This document shows positions 52,347 to 61,601 of a DNA stretch of 64,000 bases, piece after piece. This DNA is from Pseudomonas cavernae (GTDB taxonomy: Bacteria; Pseudomonadota; Gammaproteobacteria; Pseudomonadales; Pseudomonadaceae), in contig NZ_CP032419.1 in assembly GCF_003595175.1 (NCBI RefSeq), positions 124,001 to 188,000 on the forward strand, given 5' to 3'. Made by a program: the position numbers and the translations under genes. The notes under the pieces were generated by a model. The model had not been told where the DNA came from and did no database searches. It worked only from the letters and a program-made list of their open reading frames with translations. Positions within the stretch are counted from its first letter, which is position 1. Each line of letters begins with the position of its first letter.

Positions 52347-53351
52347 ATGTCATCCATCGCGGTTTTCGGCGCCGGCAACATCGGCTGCTATGTGGGCGGG
52401 CGCCTCGCCACCGCTGGCGCGCGCGTCCGTTTCATCGGCCGCAGCCGCATGGCGGATACCCTGGTGCAGCAGGGACTGACGCTCAGCGACCTCCAGGGCT
52501 GGCAGGCCACGCTCCCGGCGGAGCAGCTGCGCTTCGGCAGCGACCCGGCCGCGGTGGCTGACGCCGACCTGGTGCTGGTCACCGTGAAGTCGGCGGACAC
52601 GGCCGGCGCCGCCGCCGCCATCGCGCCCCATCTCAAGCCGTCGGCGGTCGTGCTCAGCCTGCAGAACGGCCTGCACAACGCCGAGCAGCTCGCCGCGCTG
52701 CTGCCGCAACATGCGGTGCTCACCGGCGTGGTGCTGTTCAATGTGGCGCAAACCGGCGGCGGACATTTTCATCAGGGGACGGAAGGCGGCCTGGCGGTCG
52801 AGCGCTCTGCGCTGCTCGAGCCTGCCGTCGCGGCTTCCGAGCGCGCCGGCCTGGCGCTGGTGCAGCATGACGACATCCTTGCCGTGCAGTGGGCCAAGCT
52901 GCTGTTCAACCTCAACAATGCCGTCAACGCCCTCTCCGGGCTGCCACTGAAAGCCGAACTTTCCCAGCGTGCCTATCGGCGCGTACTGGCGGCCGCGCAA
53001 CGCGAAGGCATTGCCCTGCTGCGCGCGAAACAGCAGCCGCTCGCCCGGTTGACACCGCTGCCGGCGCACTGGGGGCCGGCCCTGCTGGAAATGCCCGACA
53101 CCCTGTTCCGCATGGTCGCCAGCAAGATGCTGGCCATCGACCCGCTCGCGCGCTCTTCCATGCAGGACGATCTGGTCGGCGGCCGCAGAACCGAAATCGA
53201 TTATCTGCAGGGCGAGATCCTCAGGCTGGCCGCCAGCCTGGGCCGCCCGGCGCCGGTCAACGCCCGGCTGCTGCAGTTGGTCCGCGCCGCCGAGCAGGGC
53301 GGCCGCCGCGACTGGTCGGGCGAGGCGCTGCTGGCCGAGATACGCGCCTGA
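52347..53351 (+). CDS. panE: 2-dehydropantoate 2-reductase
   Basis: Ketopantoate reductase of pantothenate/CoA synthesis, NADPH-dependent, 334 aa. Seen: the Rossmann motif IAVFGAGNIGCYVGGRLATA at the N-terminus, LVTVKSADT, SLQNGLHNAE, the catalytic Lys and Asn in VQWAKLLFNLNNAVNALSG, and the C-terminal MLAIDPLARSSMQDDL and RRTEIDYLQGEI. I choose the ATG at 52347, seven bases after AGGAG, over the ATG two codons earlier, which is too close to that site. Monocistronic. Pseudomonas often has several paralogs of this family, so the substrate could differ. Confidence 0.87.
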   Translation: MSSIAVFGAGNIGCYVGGRLATAGARVRFIGRSRMADTLVQQGLTLSDLQGWQATLPAEQLRFGSDPAAVADADLVLVTVKSADTAGAAAAIAPHLKPSAVVLSLQNGLHNAEQLAALLPQHAVLTGVVLFNVAQTGGGHFHQGTEGGLAVERSALLEPAVAASERAGLALVQHDDILAVQWAKLLFNLNNAVNALSGLPLKAELSQRAYRRVLAAAQREGIALLRAKQQPLARLTPLPAHWGPALLEMPDTLFRMVASKMLAIDPLARSSMQDDLVGGRRTEIDYLQGEILRLAASLGRPAPVNARLLQLVRAAEQGGRRDWSGEALLAEIRA

Positions 53352-53404
53352 GCGGTGCGGGGCGGGCATCTTGCGCGCTTTTGCCGGTCCCGGTGGGGCT
53401 GCTC

Positions 53405-53471
53405 GTGGGCGCGGATTTATCCGCGAAACGGGCAGCACGGCATTGTCGGTAGCGAATAAATTCGCGCCTAC
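53405..53471. repeat. REP-like pair
   Basis: GTGGGCGCGGATTTATCCGC facing GCGAATAAATTCGCGCCTAC. It is the intergenic counterpart of the pair inserted in recC. Confidence 0.85.
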
Positions 53472-53494
53472 AACGCCTATGGCGCGCCGAGCTC

Positions 53495-53566
53495 GTAGGA
53501 TGGGTTGAGCAACGCGATACCCATCGGCCGGGGGTGATGGGTATCGCTACGCTCAACCCATCCTAC
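53495..53566. repeat. GTAGGATGGG-type inverted repeat at the tcyN 3' end
   Basis: GTAGGATGGGTTGAGCAACG facing CGCTCAACCCATCCTAC. The rightmost CTA supplies the TAG stop codon of tcyN on the minus strand. Confidence 0.88.
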
Positions 53567-54321
53567 GGTTGCGTTGCCTCGCCGAGAAACTTGCGCAGAA
53601 ACTGCCGGGTGCGCTCCTCCTTGGGCGCGCTGAACAGTTCGCGCGCCGGGCCCTGTTCGACTATCACGCCCTGGTCGATGAACACCGCGCGGTTGGCGAC
53701 GTCGCGGGCGAAGCTCATCTCGTGGGTGACTATGACCATGGTGCGCTGCTCCTCGGCCAGCGCGCGGATGGTCGCCAGCACTTCGCCGACCAGCTCGGGG
53801 TCGAGCGCCGAGGTCGGTTCGTCGAACAGGATCACGTCCGGCTGCATGGCCAGCGCGCGGGCGATCGCCACCCGCTGTTGCTGGCCGCCGGACAGGCGCT
53901 TGGGATAGGCATCCTCCTTGCCCGCCAGACCGACCTTGGCCAGCAACGCGCGGCCGCGCGAGACGGCCGCCTCGCGCGGCTCCTTCTTCACCACCACGGG
54001 ACCTTCGATGACGTTCTCCAGGGCGGTGCGGTGGGGGAACAGGTTGAAATTCTGGAACACGAAGCCGACGTGCTGGCGCAGCCGGCGGATCAGGTTCTGC
54101 TGCGCCTTGAGCGGGCGGTCGGCGTCGATCTCGATGCTGCCGACCTGGATCTTGCCGCCGCTGGGGGTCTCCAGCAGGTTGAGGCAGCGCAGCAAGGTGG
54201 TCTTGCCCGAACCACTGGGGCCGATGATCGCCACCACCTCGCCGGGGGCGACGTCGAGGTCGATGCCCTTGAGCACCGCTTGACCGTTGAACAGCTTGCT
54301 CAGGTTGCGCACGGCGATCAT
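53563..54321 (-). CDS. tcyN: Cystine ABC transporter ATP-binding protein
   Basis: ATPase of a polar amino acid ABC importer, YecC/TcyN-like, 252 aa. Walker A IIGPSGSGKTTLLRCLNLLE, Q-loop VFQNFNLFPH, signature LSGGQQQRVAIARALA, Walker B VILFDEPTSALDPE, and H-loop VTHEMSFA are all intact. It overlaps the permease gene by four bases. It is last in the dcyD-tcyJ-tcyL-tcyN operon, and its stop codon falls inside an inverted repeat, so the C-terminus (LGEATQP) may have been reshaped by the repeat. Confidence 0.93.
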   Translation of the reverse strand: MIAVRNLSKLFNGQAVLKGIDLDVAPGEVVAIIGPSGSGKTTLLRCLNLLETPSGGKIQVGSIEIDADRPLKAQQNLIRRLRQHVGFVFQNFNLFPHRTALENVIEGPVVVKKEPREAAVSRGRALLAKVGLAGKEDAYPKRLSGGQQQRVAIARALAMQPDVILFDEPTSALDPELVGEVLATIRALAEEQRTMVIVTHEMSFARDVANRAVFIDQGVIVEQGPARELFSAPKEERTRQFLRKFLGEATQP

Positions 54322-54989
54322 GGGCTGTCCTGCTCATGGCGGTTGACCCGCGCTTCCAGGCGGCCCTGGAAATGCGCCAGGACGCTGGCCAGCACCCAGT
54401 AGAGCAGCGCGGCGGCGAGGTACATGGTGAAGATTTCGAAGGTCCGCGCGGTGATCAGCTGGGCCTGGCGGAACAGTTCCGGCACCTGGATGGTGGCGGC
54501 CAGGGCGGTGTCCTTGACCAGCGAGATGAAGCTGTTGCCCAGCGGCGGCAGGGCGGTGCGCGCGGCCTGCGGCAGGATCGCCCGGCGCAGGGTCTGCACC
54601 CGGGTCATGCCGATGCTGGCGGCGGCTTCCCACTGGCCGCGGTCGATCGAGGCGATGGCGGCACGGAGGATCTCCGAGGTGTAGGCGGCCATGTTCAGCG
54701 AGAAGCCGATCAGCGCCGCCGGCAGCGGTTCCAGCTGGATGCCCAGCTGCGGCAGGCCGTAATAGATCATGAACAGCTGCACCAGCAGCGGCGTGCCGCG
54801 GAAGAACGACACATAGACCCGCGAGGTCCAGCGCAGCGGGGCGACGCCGTAGAGGCGCATCAGCGCCAGGAGAAAGCCCAGCAGCAGGCCGAAGAACATC
54901 CCGCCGAGGCTCAGCACCACCGTGTAGATGGCGCCCTTGAGCAGGAAGGGCGCGGAGTCCAGCGCAAGCTGCAGGCTTGCTTCGATCAT
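54318..54989 (-). CDS. tcyL: Cystine ABC transporter permease
   Basis: HisM/GlnP-type permease, YecS/TcyL-like, 223 aa with about five helices. Seen: LKGAIYTVVLSLGGMFFGLL, the SFFRGTPLLVQLFMIYYGLP block, and the EAA loop EAAASIGMTRVQTLRRAILPQAARTALPP split around the conserved Gly. It overlaps both neighbours by four bases, so the three transporter genes are translationally coupled. Confidence 0.93.
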   Translation of the reverse strand: MIEASLQLALDSAPFLLKGAIYTVVLSLGGMFFGLLLGFLLALMRLYGVAPLRWTSRVYVSFFRGTPLLVQLFMIYYGLPQLGIQLEPLPAALIGFSLNMAAYTSEILRAAIASIDRGQWEAAASIGMTRVQTLRRAILPQAARTALPPLGNSFISLVKDTALAATIQVPELFRQAQLITARTFEIFTMYLAAALLYWVLASVLAHFQGRLEARVNRHEQDSP

Positions 54990-55786
54990 TGCGTCACGTC
55001 AGCCTTGAACCACTTCTCGGACAGTTGCTTGAGGGTGCCGTCGGCGCGCAGCTTGGCGATCGCCAGGTTGAGCGCCGCGAGCAGCTCGGGATTGCCCTTG
55101 CGCAGAGTGACGCCGGCCTCCTGACGGGAGAACGGCGCGCCGGACACCGCCAGGCTGTCGCCGGTCTTGCCGATCAGCTCGAAGGCGGCCAGGCGGTCGA
55201 CGAGGATGGCGTCGATGCGGCCGACGCGCAGGTCCTGGTACTTGGTCGGGTCGTCGTCGTAGGTCTTGATCTCGGCCTTGGGCACGTTGTCCTTCAGCCA
55301 CTGCTCGTAGTTGGTGCCGAGGCCGACGCCGACCTTCTTGCCGGCCAGGTCGGCGGCGCTCTTGTACTGGCCTTCGTCGCCCTTGCGGGTCAGCGCCTGG
55401 ATGCCGGACACGGTGTAGGGCGTGGAGAAGTCGTACTTCTTCTTGCGCTCCTCGGAGATGGTCACCTGGTTGATCACCACGTCCAGGCGCTTGGACTCCA
55501 GGGCGGCGAGGATGCCGTCCCACTTGGTCGGCTGGAACTCGGCCTCGACCCCCAGCTGCTTGGCCAGCGCCTCGGCGAACTCGACTTCGAAGCCGGTCAG
55601 CTTGCCGTTCTCGTCCTGGTAGTTGAACGGCGGGTAGGTGCCTTCGAGGCCGACCTTGAGGCTGCCCTTGGCCTTGATCTGCTGCAGCAGATCCTCGGCG
55701 GCGAAGGTCGGGGCGATGAAGCTGGCGCCGAGCACCAGGCTCAGGCTGCCGAGGAGCAGATGGCGACGCAGGAAGGATGGGATCAT
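54986..55786 (-). CDS. tcyJ: Cystine-binding periplasmic protein
   Basis: Solute-binding protein of the FliY/TcyJ type, 266 aa, with a signal peptide (MIPSFLRRHLLLGSLSLVLG, cut after about TFA). Mature features: LKVGLEGTYPPFNYQDENGK, LTGFEVEFAEALAKQLGVE, KWDGILAALESKRLDVVINQ, YDFSTPYTVSGIQAL and DAILVDRLAAFELI. These match the cystine/diaminopimelate-binding subfamily. Start ATG at 55786, after AAAGGGGC. Upstream dcyD supports a sulfur amino acid substrate. Confidence 0.92.
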   Translation of the reverse strand: MIPSFLRRHLLLGSLSLVLGASFIAPTFAAEDLLQQIKAKGSLKVGLEGTYPPFNYQDENGKLTGFEVEFAEALAKQLGVEAEFQPTKWDGILAALESKRLDVVINQVTISEERKKKYDFSTPYTVSGIQALTRKGDEGQYKSAADLAGKKVGVGLGTNYEQWLKDNVPKAEIKTYDDDPTKYQDLRVGRIDAILVDRLAAFELIGKTGDSLAVSGAPFSRQEAGVTLRKGNPELLAALNLAIAKLRADGTLKQLSEKWFKADVTQ

Positions 55787-55911
55787 GGCTAGCCCCTTTG
55801 GCTGAAGGTGTCTATGCAGGGTAGTCGCTACGCCGCCGTCTGTCGGGCGTACTCGCGAAGCAGTGCGGGGGGGCACGCCGGCGAACTGTTCGCGGCGCTC
55901 CTGAGCCCGCC

Positions 55912-56922
55912 CTACGACGCGGTGCCCGCCGTCGCCGGGTGGTAGGCGAACAGCGCCGGCGAGCCGCCGGTGTGCAGGAACAGCAGTGGACCCCCGCCGG
56001 CGAAGGCCTGGCGGGCGATGCCGTCGAGCAGGCCGGCGAAGGCCTTGCCGGTGTACACCGGGTCGAGCAGCAGGCCCTCGCTGCCGGCCACGCGGCGGAT
56101 GGCGTGCAGGGCGGCGGCATTCGGCTCGCCATAACCTGGGGCGAAGTACTGGTCCCAGAGTTCGATGCGCAGCCCGGGCGGCACCGGCACGCCGAGCAAC
56201 TCGGCGGTGTGCTGCAGCAGGCCCTCGACCTTGGGCCGCTGCTGGGCATCCAGGCGCGACACGCTGACGCCGATCACCCGTGTGCCAGGCAGCGCGTATT
56301 CCAGCGCCAGGGCCAGGCCGCTGTGGGTGCCGGCGCTGCCGGAGGCCAGGAGCACGGCGGCAAAGTCCACCCCGCTGTGCTTGATCTGCGCCGCCAGCTC
56401 CAGGCCGGCGCGCACGTAGCCTAGCGCGCCGAGCGGGTTGGAACCGCCGATCGGCACTATGTAGGGTTGCTTGCCCGCGGCGTGCAGGCGGGCGGCGCTG
56501 GCCAGCAACTGATTGTCGGCATCGTCGAGGTTGGCCACGAGCTCGACCTCGGCGCCGAACAGCTCGAGCAGCAGGCGGTTGCCGTTGGAGAGGTAGTTGC
56601 GATCCGTGGTGCCGATCGGGTTCTCCAGCAACGCATGGCAGCCGAGGCCCAGGCGGGCGGCGACGGCGGCGGTCTGGCGCACGTGGTTGGACTGGATGGC
56701 GCCGGCGGTGACCAGGGTGTCGGCATCGGCGCGCAGCGCGTCGGCGGCCAGGTATTCGAGCTTGCGCACCTTGTTGCCGCCGAGGGCGAACGGCGTGAGG
56801 TCATCGCGCTTGACCCACACCTCGTGGCCGAGCTGGCGCGACAGGTGGGCGAGCTTCTCCAGCGGCGTCGGCGCGCCGATCAGTTCGAGGCGCGGGAAGC
56901 GGGCGAGGGCGGTGCTGAGCAT
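55912..56922 (-). CDS. dcyD: D-cysteine desulfhydrase
   Basis: PLP enzyme of the ACC deaminase/D-cysteine desulfhydrase family, degrading D-cysteine to pyruvate, ammonia and sulfide. Seen: [20 protein letters not shown], the PLP Lys in [60 protein letters not shown], and a C-terminal [16 protein letters not shown] use the ATG at 56922 (336 aa), eight bases after GGGAG; an ATG two codons upstream is too close to that site. First gene of the cystine operon, 125 bases before tcyJ. In E. coli dcyD lies after fliY; here it leads. Confidence 0.9.
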   Translation of the reverse strand: MLSTALARFPRLELIGAPTPLEKLAHLSRQLGHEVWVKRDDLTPFALGGNKVRKLEYLAADALRADADTLVTAGAIQSNHVRQTAAVAARLGLGCHALLENPIGTTDRNYLSNGNRLLLELFGAEVELVANLDDADNQLLASAARLHAAGKQPYIVPIGGSNPLGALGYVRAGLELAAQIKHSGVDFAAVLLASGSAGTHSGLALALEYALPGTRVIGVSVSRLDAQQRPKVEGLLQHTAELLGVPVPPGLRIELWDQYFAPGYGEPNAAALHAIRRVAGSEGLLLDPVYTGKAFAGLLDGIARQAFAGGGPLLFLHTGGSPALFAYHPATAGTAS

Positions 56923-56960
56923 GGTCATGGCTCCCGGGGGGATGGTTACCACTCTAGTTC

Positions 56961-57032
56961 GTAGGATGGGTTGAGCAACGCGATACCCATTACCCCTACC
57001 CGATGGGTATCGCTGCGCTCAACCCATCCTAC
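56961..57032. repeat. GTAGGATGGG-type inverted repeat
   Basis: GTAGGATGGGTTGAGCAACG facing GCGCTCAACCCATCCTAC, just upstream of dcyD. Nearly identical to the copy at 53495, so the cystine operon is bracketed by two copies. A single degenerate arm follows at 57066-57097. Confidence 0.88.
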
Positions 57033-57127
57033 GGTCTGCGCGGTTTTTCACCCTAGGGGCTAGATGTAGCTTGGCGTTGAGCGTAGCGATACCCAACGCG
57101 TAGCCGATCGGGCCAAACGGCCGGCTC

Positions 57128-57760
57128 TCACGCCTTGCGCCAGACGCTGGCCAGCCACGGCTGCTGGGCGCGCGGCAGGCCGGCGGGGCGGTAGTAGTGC
57201 TCCAGCTCGACGAAGCCGGCCGCCCGCAGCAGGCGGCGCCAGGCCGCCAGGTCGTGATAGGCGCCGTAGCGCTCGCCATTCCAGCCTTCGTCGTTGTGCC
57301 CGCGCGGGTTGGAACTGAACAGCACGCCGCCGGGCTTGAGCGTGGCGTGCAGCTGGCCGAGCACCCGCGGCAATTCCTGCAGCGGCACATGGAACAGCGA
57401 AGCGTTGGCGAAGACGCCGTCGAAGCGTGCCGGCGGCAGGTCGAGCTGGAGGAAGTCCTGCTGCCACACCTCGCAGCCGGAATCGGCACGCGCCATCTCG
57501 GCGAAGCGCGGGCAGCCGTCGAGGCCGACCGGCGCATGGCCGAGGGCCTTGAAGGTGCACAGGTCGCGGCCCGGGCCGCAGCCGAAGTCGAGGATGGCGA
57601 ACGGCGGCGCGGCCTGGATATGCCGCAGCAGGGCGGCGATGTTCTGGCTGACATCGTGGTCGCGGGTGCCTTCGCGGAAGGCTTCGGCGCTGCGCTGGTA
57701 ATGTGCCAGGGTCAGCGCGCTGATCTGGGCGAGTTCTTCGTGGGGCAGTTTCGGGCTCAT
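57128..57760 (-). CDS. Class I SAM-dependent methyltransferase
   Basis: Rossmann methyltransferase of 210 aa. Motif I AILDFGCGPGRDLCTFKALG, acidic loop VGLDGCPRFAEMA, motif IV FDGVFANASLFHVPLQELPR, and the post-motif LKPGGVLFSSNPRG are clear. Start ATG at 57760 (MSPKLPHEELAQISALTLAH). It is transcribed in the same direction as the OPT transporter just upstream, with a 34-base gap between this start and the transporter stop, so they may form an operon. The substrate is unknown. Confidence 0.85.
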   Translation of the reverse strand: MSPKLPHEELAQISALTLAHYQRSAEAFREGTRDHDVSQNIAALLRHIQAAPPFAILDFGCGPGRDLCTFKALGHAPVGLDGCPRFAEMARADSGCEVWQQDFLQLDLPPARFDGVFANASLFHVPLQELPRVLGQLHATLKPGGVLFSSNPRGHNDEGWNGERYGAYHDLAAWRRLLRAAGFVELEHYYRPAGLPRAQQPWLASVWRKA

Positions 57761-57794
57761 GCGGCGTTCACGGTTGCGCAGGCGGGCACACAGT

Positions 57795-59792
57795 TTAGCG
57801 GCCCAGCACGCGCCGATAGAACAGCCCACAGATCAGCCCGAACAGCGCCAGGCCCAACCACTGCGCGGTGCCGGCGAAGTTTTCGCCGACCAGTGCCAGC
57901 GGCGCGGCCTGGCCGCTGGTGCCGATCAGCGCGGCGAGCAGGATGCCCATCAGGCTTTCGCCGACGATCAGCCCCGAAGCGAGCAGAACGCCGCGGCGCT
58001 TGGCGCTTTCCGCATCGCCGCCGCGCTTGGCCAGGGCGTTCTCCAACAGCCAGGCGAGCAGCGCGCCGATCACCAGGGTCATGCCGATGGTCGGTGGCAG
58101 GTAGATGCCCAGGCCGACCGCCAGCACCGGCAGGCTGGCGCTGCTGGTGCGGCGCAGGATCAGGTCGAAGAGGATCAGGGCCGCGCCCAGCGCCACGCCG
58201 ATGAGGATCATGGTCCAGTTCAGCGCGTCGTGGAAAATCCCGCTGGCGATCGCCGTCATCAGCGTCGCCTGCGGCGCGGCGAGCGCCTGCTGCGGGTCCA
58301 TGCCGGCGCGCGGCAGGGCACCGGTGAAACCGTAGGCGCCGTACAGCAGCTCCAGCACCGGTGGGATCACCAGGGCGCCGACCAGGCAGCCGACGATCAG
58401 CGCCACCTGCTGACGCCAGGGCGTGGCGCCGACCAGGTAGCCGGTCTTGAGGTCCTGCAGGTTGTCGTTGGAGATCGCCGCGATGGCCAGGATCACCGAG
58501 GTGGTGAACAGCGCCAGGGCGATCGCGACCTGGCCGTCGCCGCTCTGCAGCAGGCCGGCCTCGACGTTGCCGAAGCCGAGGATCAGCAGCGACACGAGGA
58601 TCACCGCGATGATGCCGATGCCGGAGATCGGGCTGCTCGACGAGCCGACCAGGCCGGCCATGTAGCCGCAGGCGGCGGCGATCAGGAAGCCGAAGATGAA
58701 GGCGAACACCACGCACACCAGCACCAGGCTCCAGAAGGCGAAGCCGCTGAGGTGCGGCGCCGCCTCGTGGAGGAAGTAGCTGAACACCAGGAACAACGCC
58801 AGCAGCAGCACCGCGGCGATGGCCAGGATCCACTGCGCCGGCATGTCGCGCTGGCTGCGCAGTTCGCTGTGCTCGGCCGTGCCGCGCACCGCGGCGAGCG
58901 AGTGCCAGACGCCTTCGGCCATCGGCTTGAACAGCGTGGCCAGGGTCCACAGCGCGGCGACGCCTATGGTGCCGGCGCCGAGGAAGCGCACCTGCGAGGT
59001 CCACAACTGGCTGGCCAGCTCGCTCAGGCTCTGCCCGGCCGCCGGCGTGGCATTCACCGTCAGCAGCGGCACCGCCACGCCCCAGGCGATCAGCACGCCG
59101 ATGATGATGGCGATGCCGGCGGTGATGCCCATCAGGTAGCCGGCGCCGACCAGCGCCAGGGAGAAGCCGGTGCTCAGGCGGAACGCCGCCTGGCCGGCGG
59201 TCAGCCACAGGCTGATGCTCTCGCCGAGCAGCTTGAAGCCGCTGCTGGCCAGGCTGAACAGCGCCGCCACCAGGCCGCCGGCGAGGATGTCGCGCAGGCC
59301 CGGGGCGTTGCTGTCCTCTGCTGGCCCGCCCTCGTCGTCGCCGCTGCCGACCCGCAGGATCTCCGCCGCCGCCACGCCTTCCGGATAGGGCAGCTGGCTG
59401 TTGACCACCATCACCCGGCGCAGCGGGATGGTGTAGAGCACGCCGAGGATGCCGCCGATGGCGCAGATCGCCGCGGTCTGCCAGAACGGGAAGCCGCTCC
59501 AGTAGCCGATCATCAGCAGGCCGGGGAGGATGAAGATGATCGACGACAGGGTGCCGGCCGCCGAGGCCTGGGTCTGCACCATGTTGTTCTCGAGGATGTT
59601 GGCGCCGGGGAAGTAGCGCAGCACCGCCATGGAAATCACCGCGGCGGGAATCGACGAGGCGAAGGTCAGGCCGACCTTGAGTCCGAGGTAGACGTTGGAG
59701 GCGGTGAACACCACGGTGATCAGCGCGCCGAGGATCGAGCCGCGCAGGGTCAGTTCGGCCAGGTTCGCGTCGTCGGGGACTCGTTGCAGCAT
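57795..59792 (-). CDS. OPT-family oligopeptide transporter
   Basis: Large inner-membrane transporter of 665 aa with about 15 helices. OPT-family features: ELTLRGSILGALITVVFTAS, NVYLGLKVGLTFASSIPAAV, NNMVQTQASAAGTLSSIIFI, LRRVMVVNSQLPYPEGVAAA, and the ISNDNLQDLKTGYLVGATPW block. Bacterial members take up peptides or siderophore-like metal chelates. Start ATG at 59792; a GTG three codons upstream is possible. It is first in a likely two-gene unit with the methyltransferase. Confidence 0.92.
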   Translation of the reverse strand: MLQRVPDDANLAELTLRGSILGALITVVFTASNVYLGLKVGLTFASSIPAAVISMAVLRYFPGANILENNMVQTQASAAGTLSSIIFILPGLLMIGYWSGFPFWQTAAICAIGGILGVLYTIPLRRVMVVNSQLPYPEGVAAAEILRVGSGDDEGGPAEDSNAPGLRDILAGGLVAALFSLASSGFKLLGESISLWLTAGQAAFRLSTGFSLALVGAGYLMGITAGIAIIIGVLIAWGVAVPLLTVNATPAAGQSLSELASQLWTSQVRFLGAGTIGVAALWTLATLFKPMAEGVWHSLAAVRGTAEHSELRSQRDMPAQWILAIAAVLLLALFLVFSYFLHEAAPHLSGFAFWSLVLVCVVFAFIFGFLIAAACGYMAGLVGSSSSPISGIGIIAVILVSLLILGFGNVEAGLLQSGDGQVAIALALFTTSVILAIAAISNDNLQDLKTGYLVGATPWRQQVALIVGCLVGALVIPPVLELLYGAYGFTGALPRAGMDPQQALAAPQATLMTAIASGIFHDALNWTMILIGVALGAALILFDLILRRTSSASLPVLAVGLGIYLPPTIGMTLVIGALLAWLLENALAKRGGDAESAKRRGVLLASGLIVGESLMGILLAALIGTSGQAAPLALVGENFAGTAQWLGLALFGLICGLFYRRVLGR

Positions 59793-60215
59793 GAAGGGCA
59801 CTCGGCAAAGGCGGGAGGTTGCGCCTCAGCTTAGGCCAGGGTGCCCCGCTGCACTTGGCGGGTTAGACGGCTGAGCCGCGCGCCGACATCGGCAGCGCTT
59901 CAACTCTCCGCCTCTCCGGCTTTCGCATCGGCAGCTGCCCCACCAGTTCCGCGGCAGCTTGGCGCGAGTGAAGGGGTGTACCCATATATGCATTTAAGTA
60001 ATTAAAATCTAACTAACAATTCTTTTTTGGTTTATTAATTTTTCATTACTGTTGCCTCCGTTGGCTATGAGCCGCTGTGTAGAGAGCCTGGCAACAAGCG
60101 CAGGCAAGGAAAGTTGACTGGGTAGTCATGAGTTTCGCTGTATATTAATGTATATAGCGAGACCTGATTCCCCCTAAGAAAAAATCAAGATCAGACCATT
60201 TCTGGAGTAAGCCCC
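59793..60215. other. AT-rich divergent promoter region
   Basis: About 420 bases between the divergent OPT and porin genes. From about 59980 to 60060 the DNA is strongly AT-rich (runs of ATTAA, TTTTTT), unlike the genome average. A candidate promoter for the porin is TTGACT at 60114 with TATATT about 21 bases further on, a longer than ideal spacing. No gene is seen. Confidence 0.45.
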
Positions 60216-61553
60216 ATGAACAAGTCCACCCTGGCGCTGGCCGTCGCTTCCGGCCTGCTGGCCGGCCAGGCCGGCGCTGCCGGCTTCATCGACGACAGCA
60301 AGGCCAGCCTCGGCCTGCGCAACTTCTACATCAACCAGGACACCCGCAACGAGCAAGCCAACACCCAGGAAGAATGGGGCCAGGGCTTCCAGTTCAACTA
60401 CGCCTCGGGCTTCACCGCCGGCACTGTCGGCGTCGGCGTCGACGCCCTGGGCCTGCTCGGCGTCAAGCTCGACTCGGGCAAGGGTCGTCACTACAACCCG
60501 GACTCCAGCAAGTACAGCGGCACCGTGTTCCCCACCGAGGAGGATGGCCGTGCGGTAGACGAGTTCAGCAGCCTGGGCCTGACCGGCAAGCTGCGCCTGT
60601 CGAAGACCGAGGCGCGCCTCGGCACCCTGCTGCCGAAGCTGCCGGTGGTGACCTACAACGACGGGCGCCTGCTGCCGCAGACCTTCGAGGGTGGGCAGAT
60701 CAGCTCGAACGAAATCGACAACCTGACCCTGATCGGCGGCCAGCTGGAGCACGCCAAGGGGCGCAGCTCGAGCAGCAGCGAAGGCCTGTCGATCGGCGGC
60801 GCCAACAACGCCCAGACCGGCCAGTTCAGCAACAAGTTCTACTACGCCGGTGGCGACTACAAGATCGGCAAGAACCTGCTGGCGCAGTACTACTATGGCA
60901 ACCTGGAAGACTTCTACACCCAGCACTTCCTCGGCCTGGTGCACAACTGGGCGATCGGCTCGGGCGCGCTGAAGACCGACCTGCGCTATTTCAACAGCGC
61001 TTCCGACGGCAAGAACGGCAGCGCCGTCGGGCGTGCCGAAGGCTTCACCAGCACCGGTTTCTACGGCGTCAACGGCGCGGGCCGGGCCATCACCCGCGGC
61101 GAAGTGGACAACGACACCTGGAGCGCCCTGTTCACCTACAGCCTCGGCGGCCATGCCCTGAGCGCCGGCTATCAGCAGCTCTCCGGCGACAGCGCCTTCC
61201 CCTACCTCAACCAAGGCGACGGCGCCACCGCCTACCTGATCACCGACCGCCAGATCGGCAAGTTCCTCAGCGCCGGCGAACGCACCTGGGTCGCCGAATA
61301 CGGCTACGACTTCGCCGCGGCCGGCGTGCCGGGGCTGAAAGCCGTCGCCACTTACCTGAAGGGCGACCATATCGACTCGGCCGCTGGCGACAAGCAGGAG
61401 TGGGAACGCGACTTCCGCCTCGACTACGCCCTGCAGTCCGGCCCGCTCAAGGGCCTAGGCTTCTCCTGGCGGAATGCCAGCCTGCGAGGCAACGCCAGCG
61501 CCGACCAGGACGAGAACCGCCTGATCCTCAGCTACACGCTGTCGCTGCTGTAA
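60216..61553 (+). CDS. OprD-family outer membrane porin
   Basis: Substrate-specific 18-strand porin of the OprD/Occ family, 445 aa, with a signal peptide (MNKSTLALAVASGLLAGQAG, cut near AGA). Family features: FIDDSKASLGLRNFYINQDT at the mature N-terminus, EEWGQGFQFNYASGFTAGTV, LRLSKTEARLGTLLPKLPVV and DGRLLPQTFEGGQISSNEID (constriction loop region), a terminal strand LILSYTLSLL, and many aromatic girdle residues. GGAG precedes the ATG at 60216. Terminated at 61574. Members take up basic amino acids, aromatic acids or peptides; the substrate here is not deducible, though a divergent peptide transporter is suggestive. Confidence 0.93.
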   Translation: MNKSTLALAVASGLLAGQAGAAGFIDDSKASLGLRNFYINQDTRNEQANTQEEWGQGFQFNYASGFTAGTVGVGVDALGLLGVKLDSGKGRHYNPDSSKYSGTVFPTEEDGRAVDEFSSLGLTGKLRLSKTEARLGTLLPKLPVVTYNDGRLLPQTFEGGQISSNEIDNLTLIGGQLEHAKGRSSSSSEGLSIGGANNAQTGQFSNKFYYAGGDYKIGKNLLAQYYYGNLEDFYTQHFLGLVHNWAIGSGALKTDLRYFNSASDGKNGSAVGRAEGFTSTGFYGVNGAGRAITRGEVDNDTWSALFTYSLGGHALSAGYQQLSGDSAFPYLNQGDGATAYLITDRQIGKFLSAGERTWVAEYGYDFAAAGVPGLKAVATYLKGDHIDSAAGDKQEWERDFRLDYALQSGPLKGLGFSWRNASLRGNASADQDENRLILSYTLSLL

Positions 61554-61573
61554 GTTTCCTCAAGTGGTGCTTG

Positions 61574-61601
61574 GCCGGGCCCCAGGGCCCGGCATTTTTT
61601 T
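61574..61601 (+). terminator. Porin terminator
   Basis: GC-rich stem GCCGGGCCC / GGGCCCGGC with a very short loop, followed by ATTTTTTT. Confidence 0.93.

Noticed and set aside
57759..59834. 691-codon plus-strand frame over the OPT transporter
   Set aside because: Gln/Asp/His-rich shadow of a transporter with clear family motifs.
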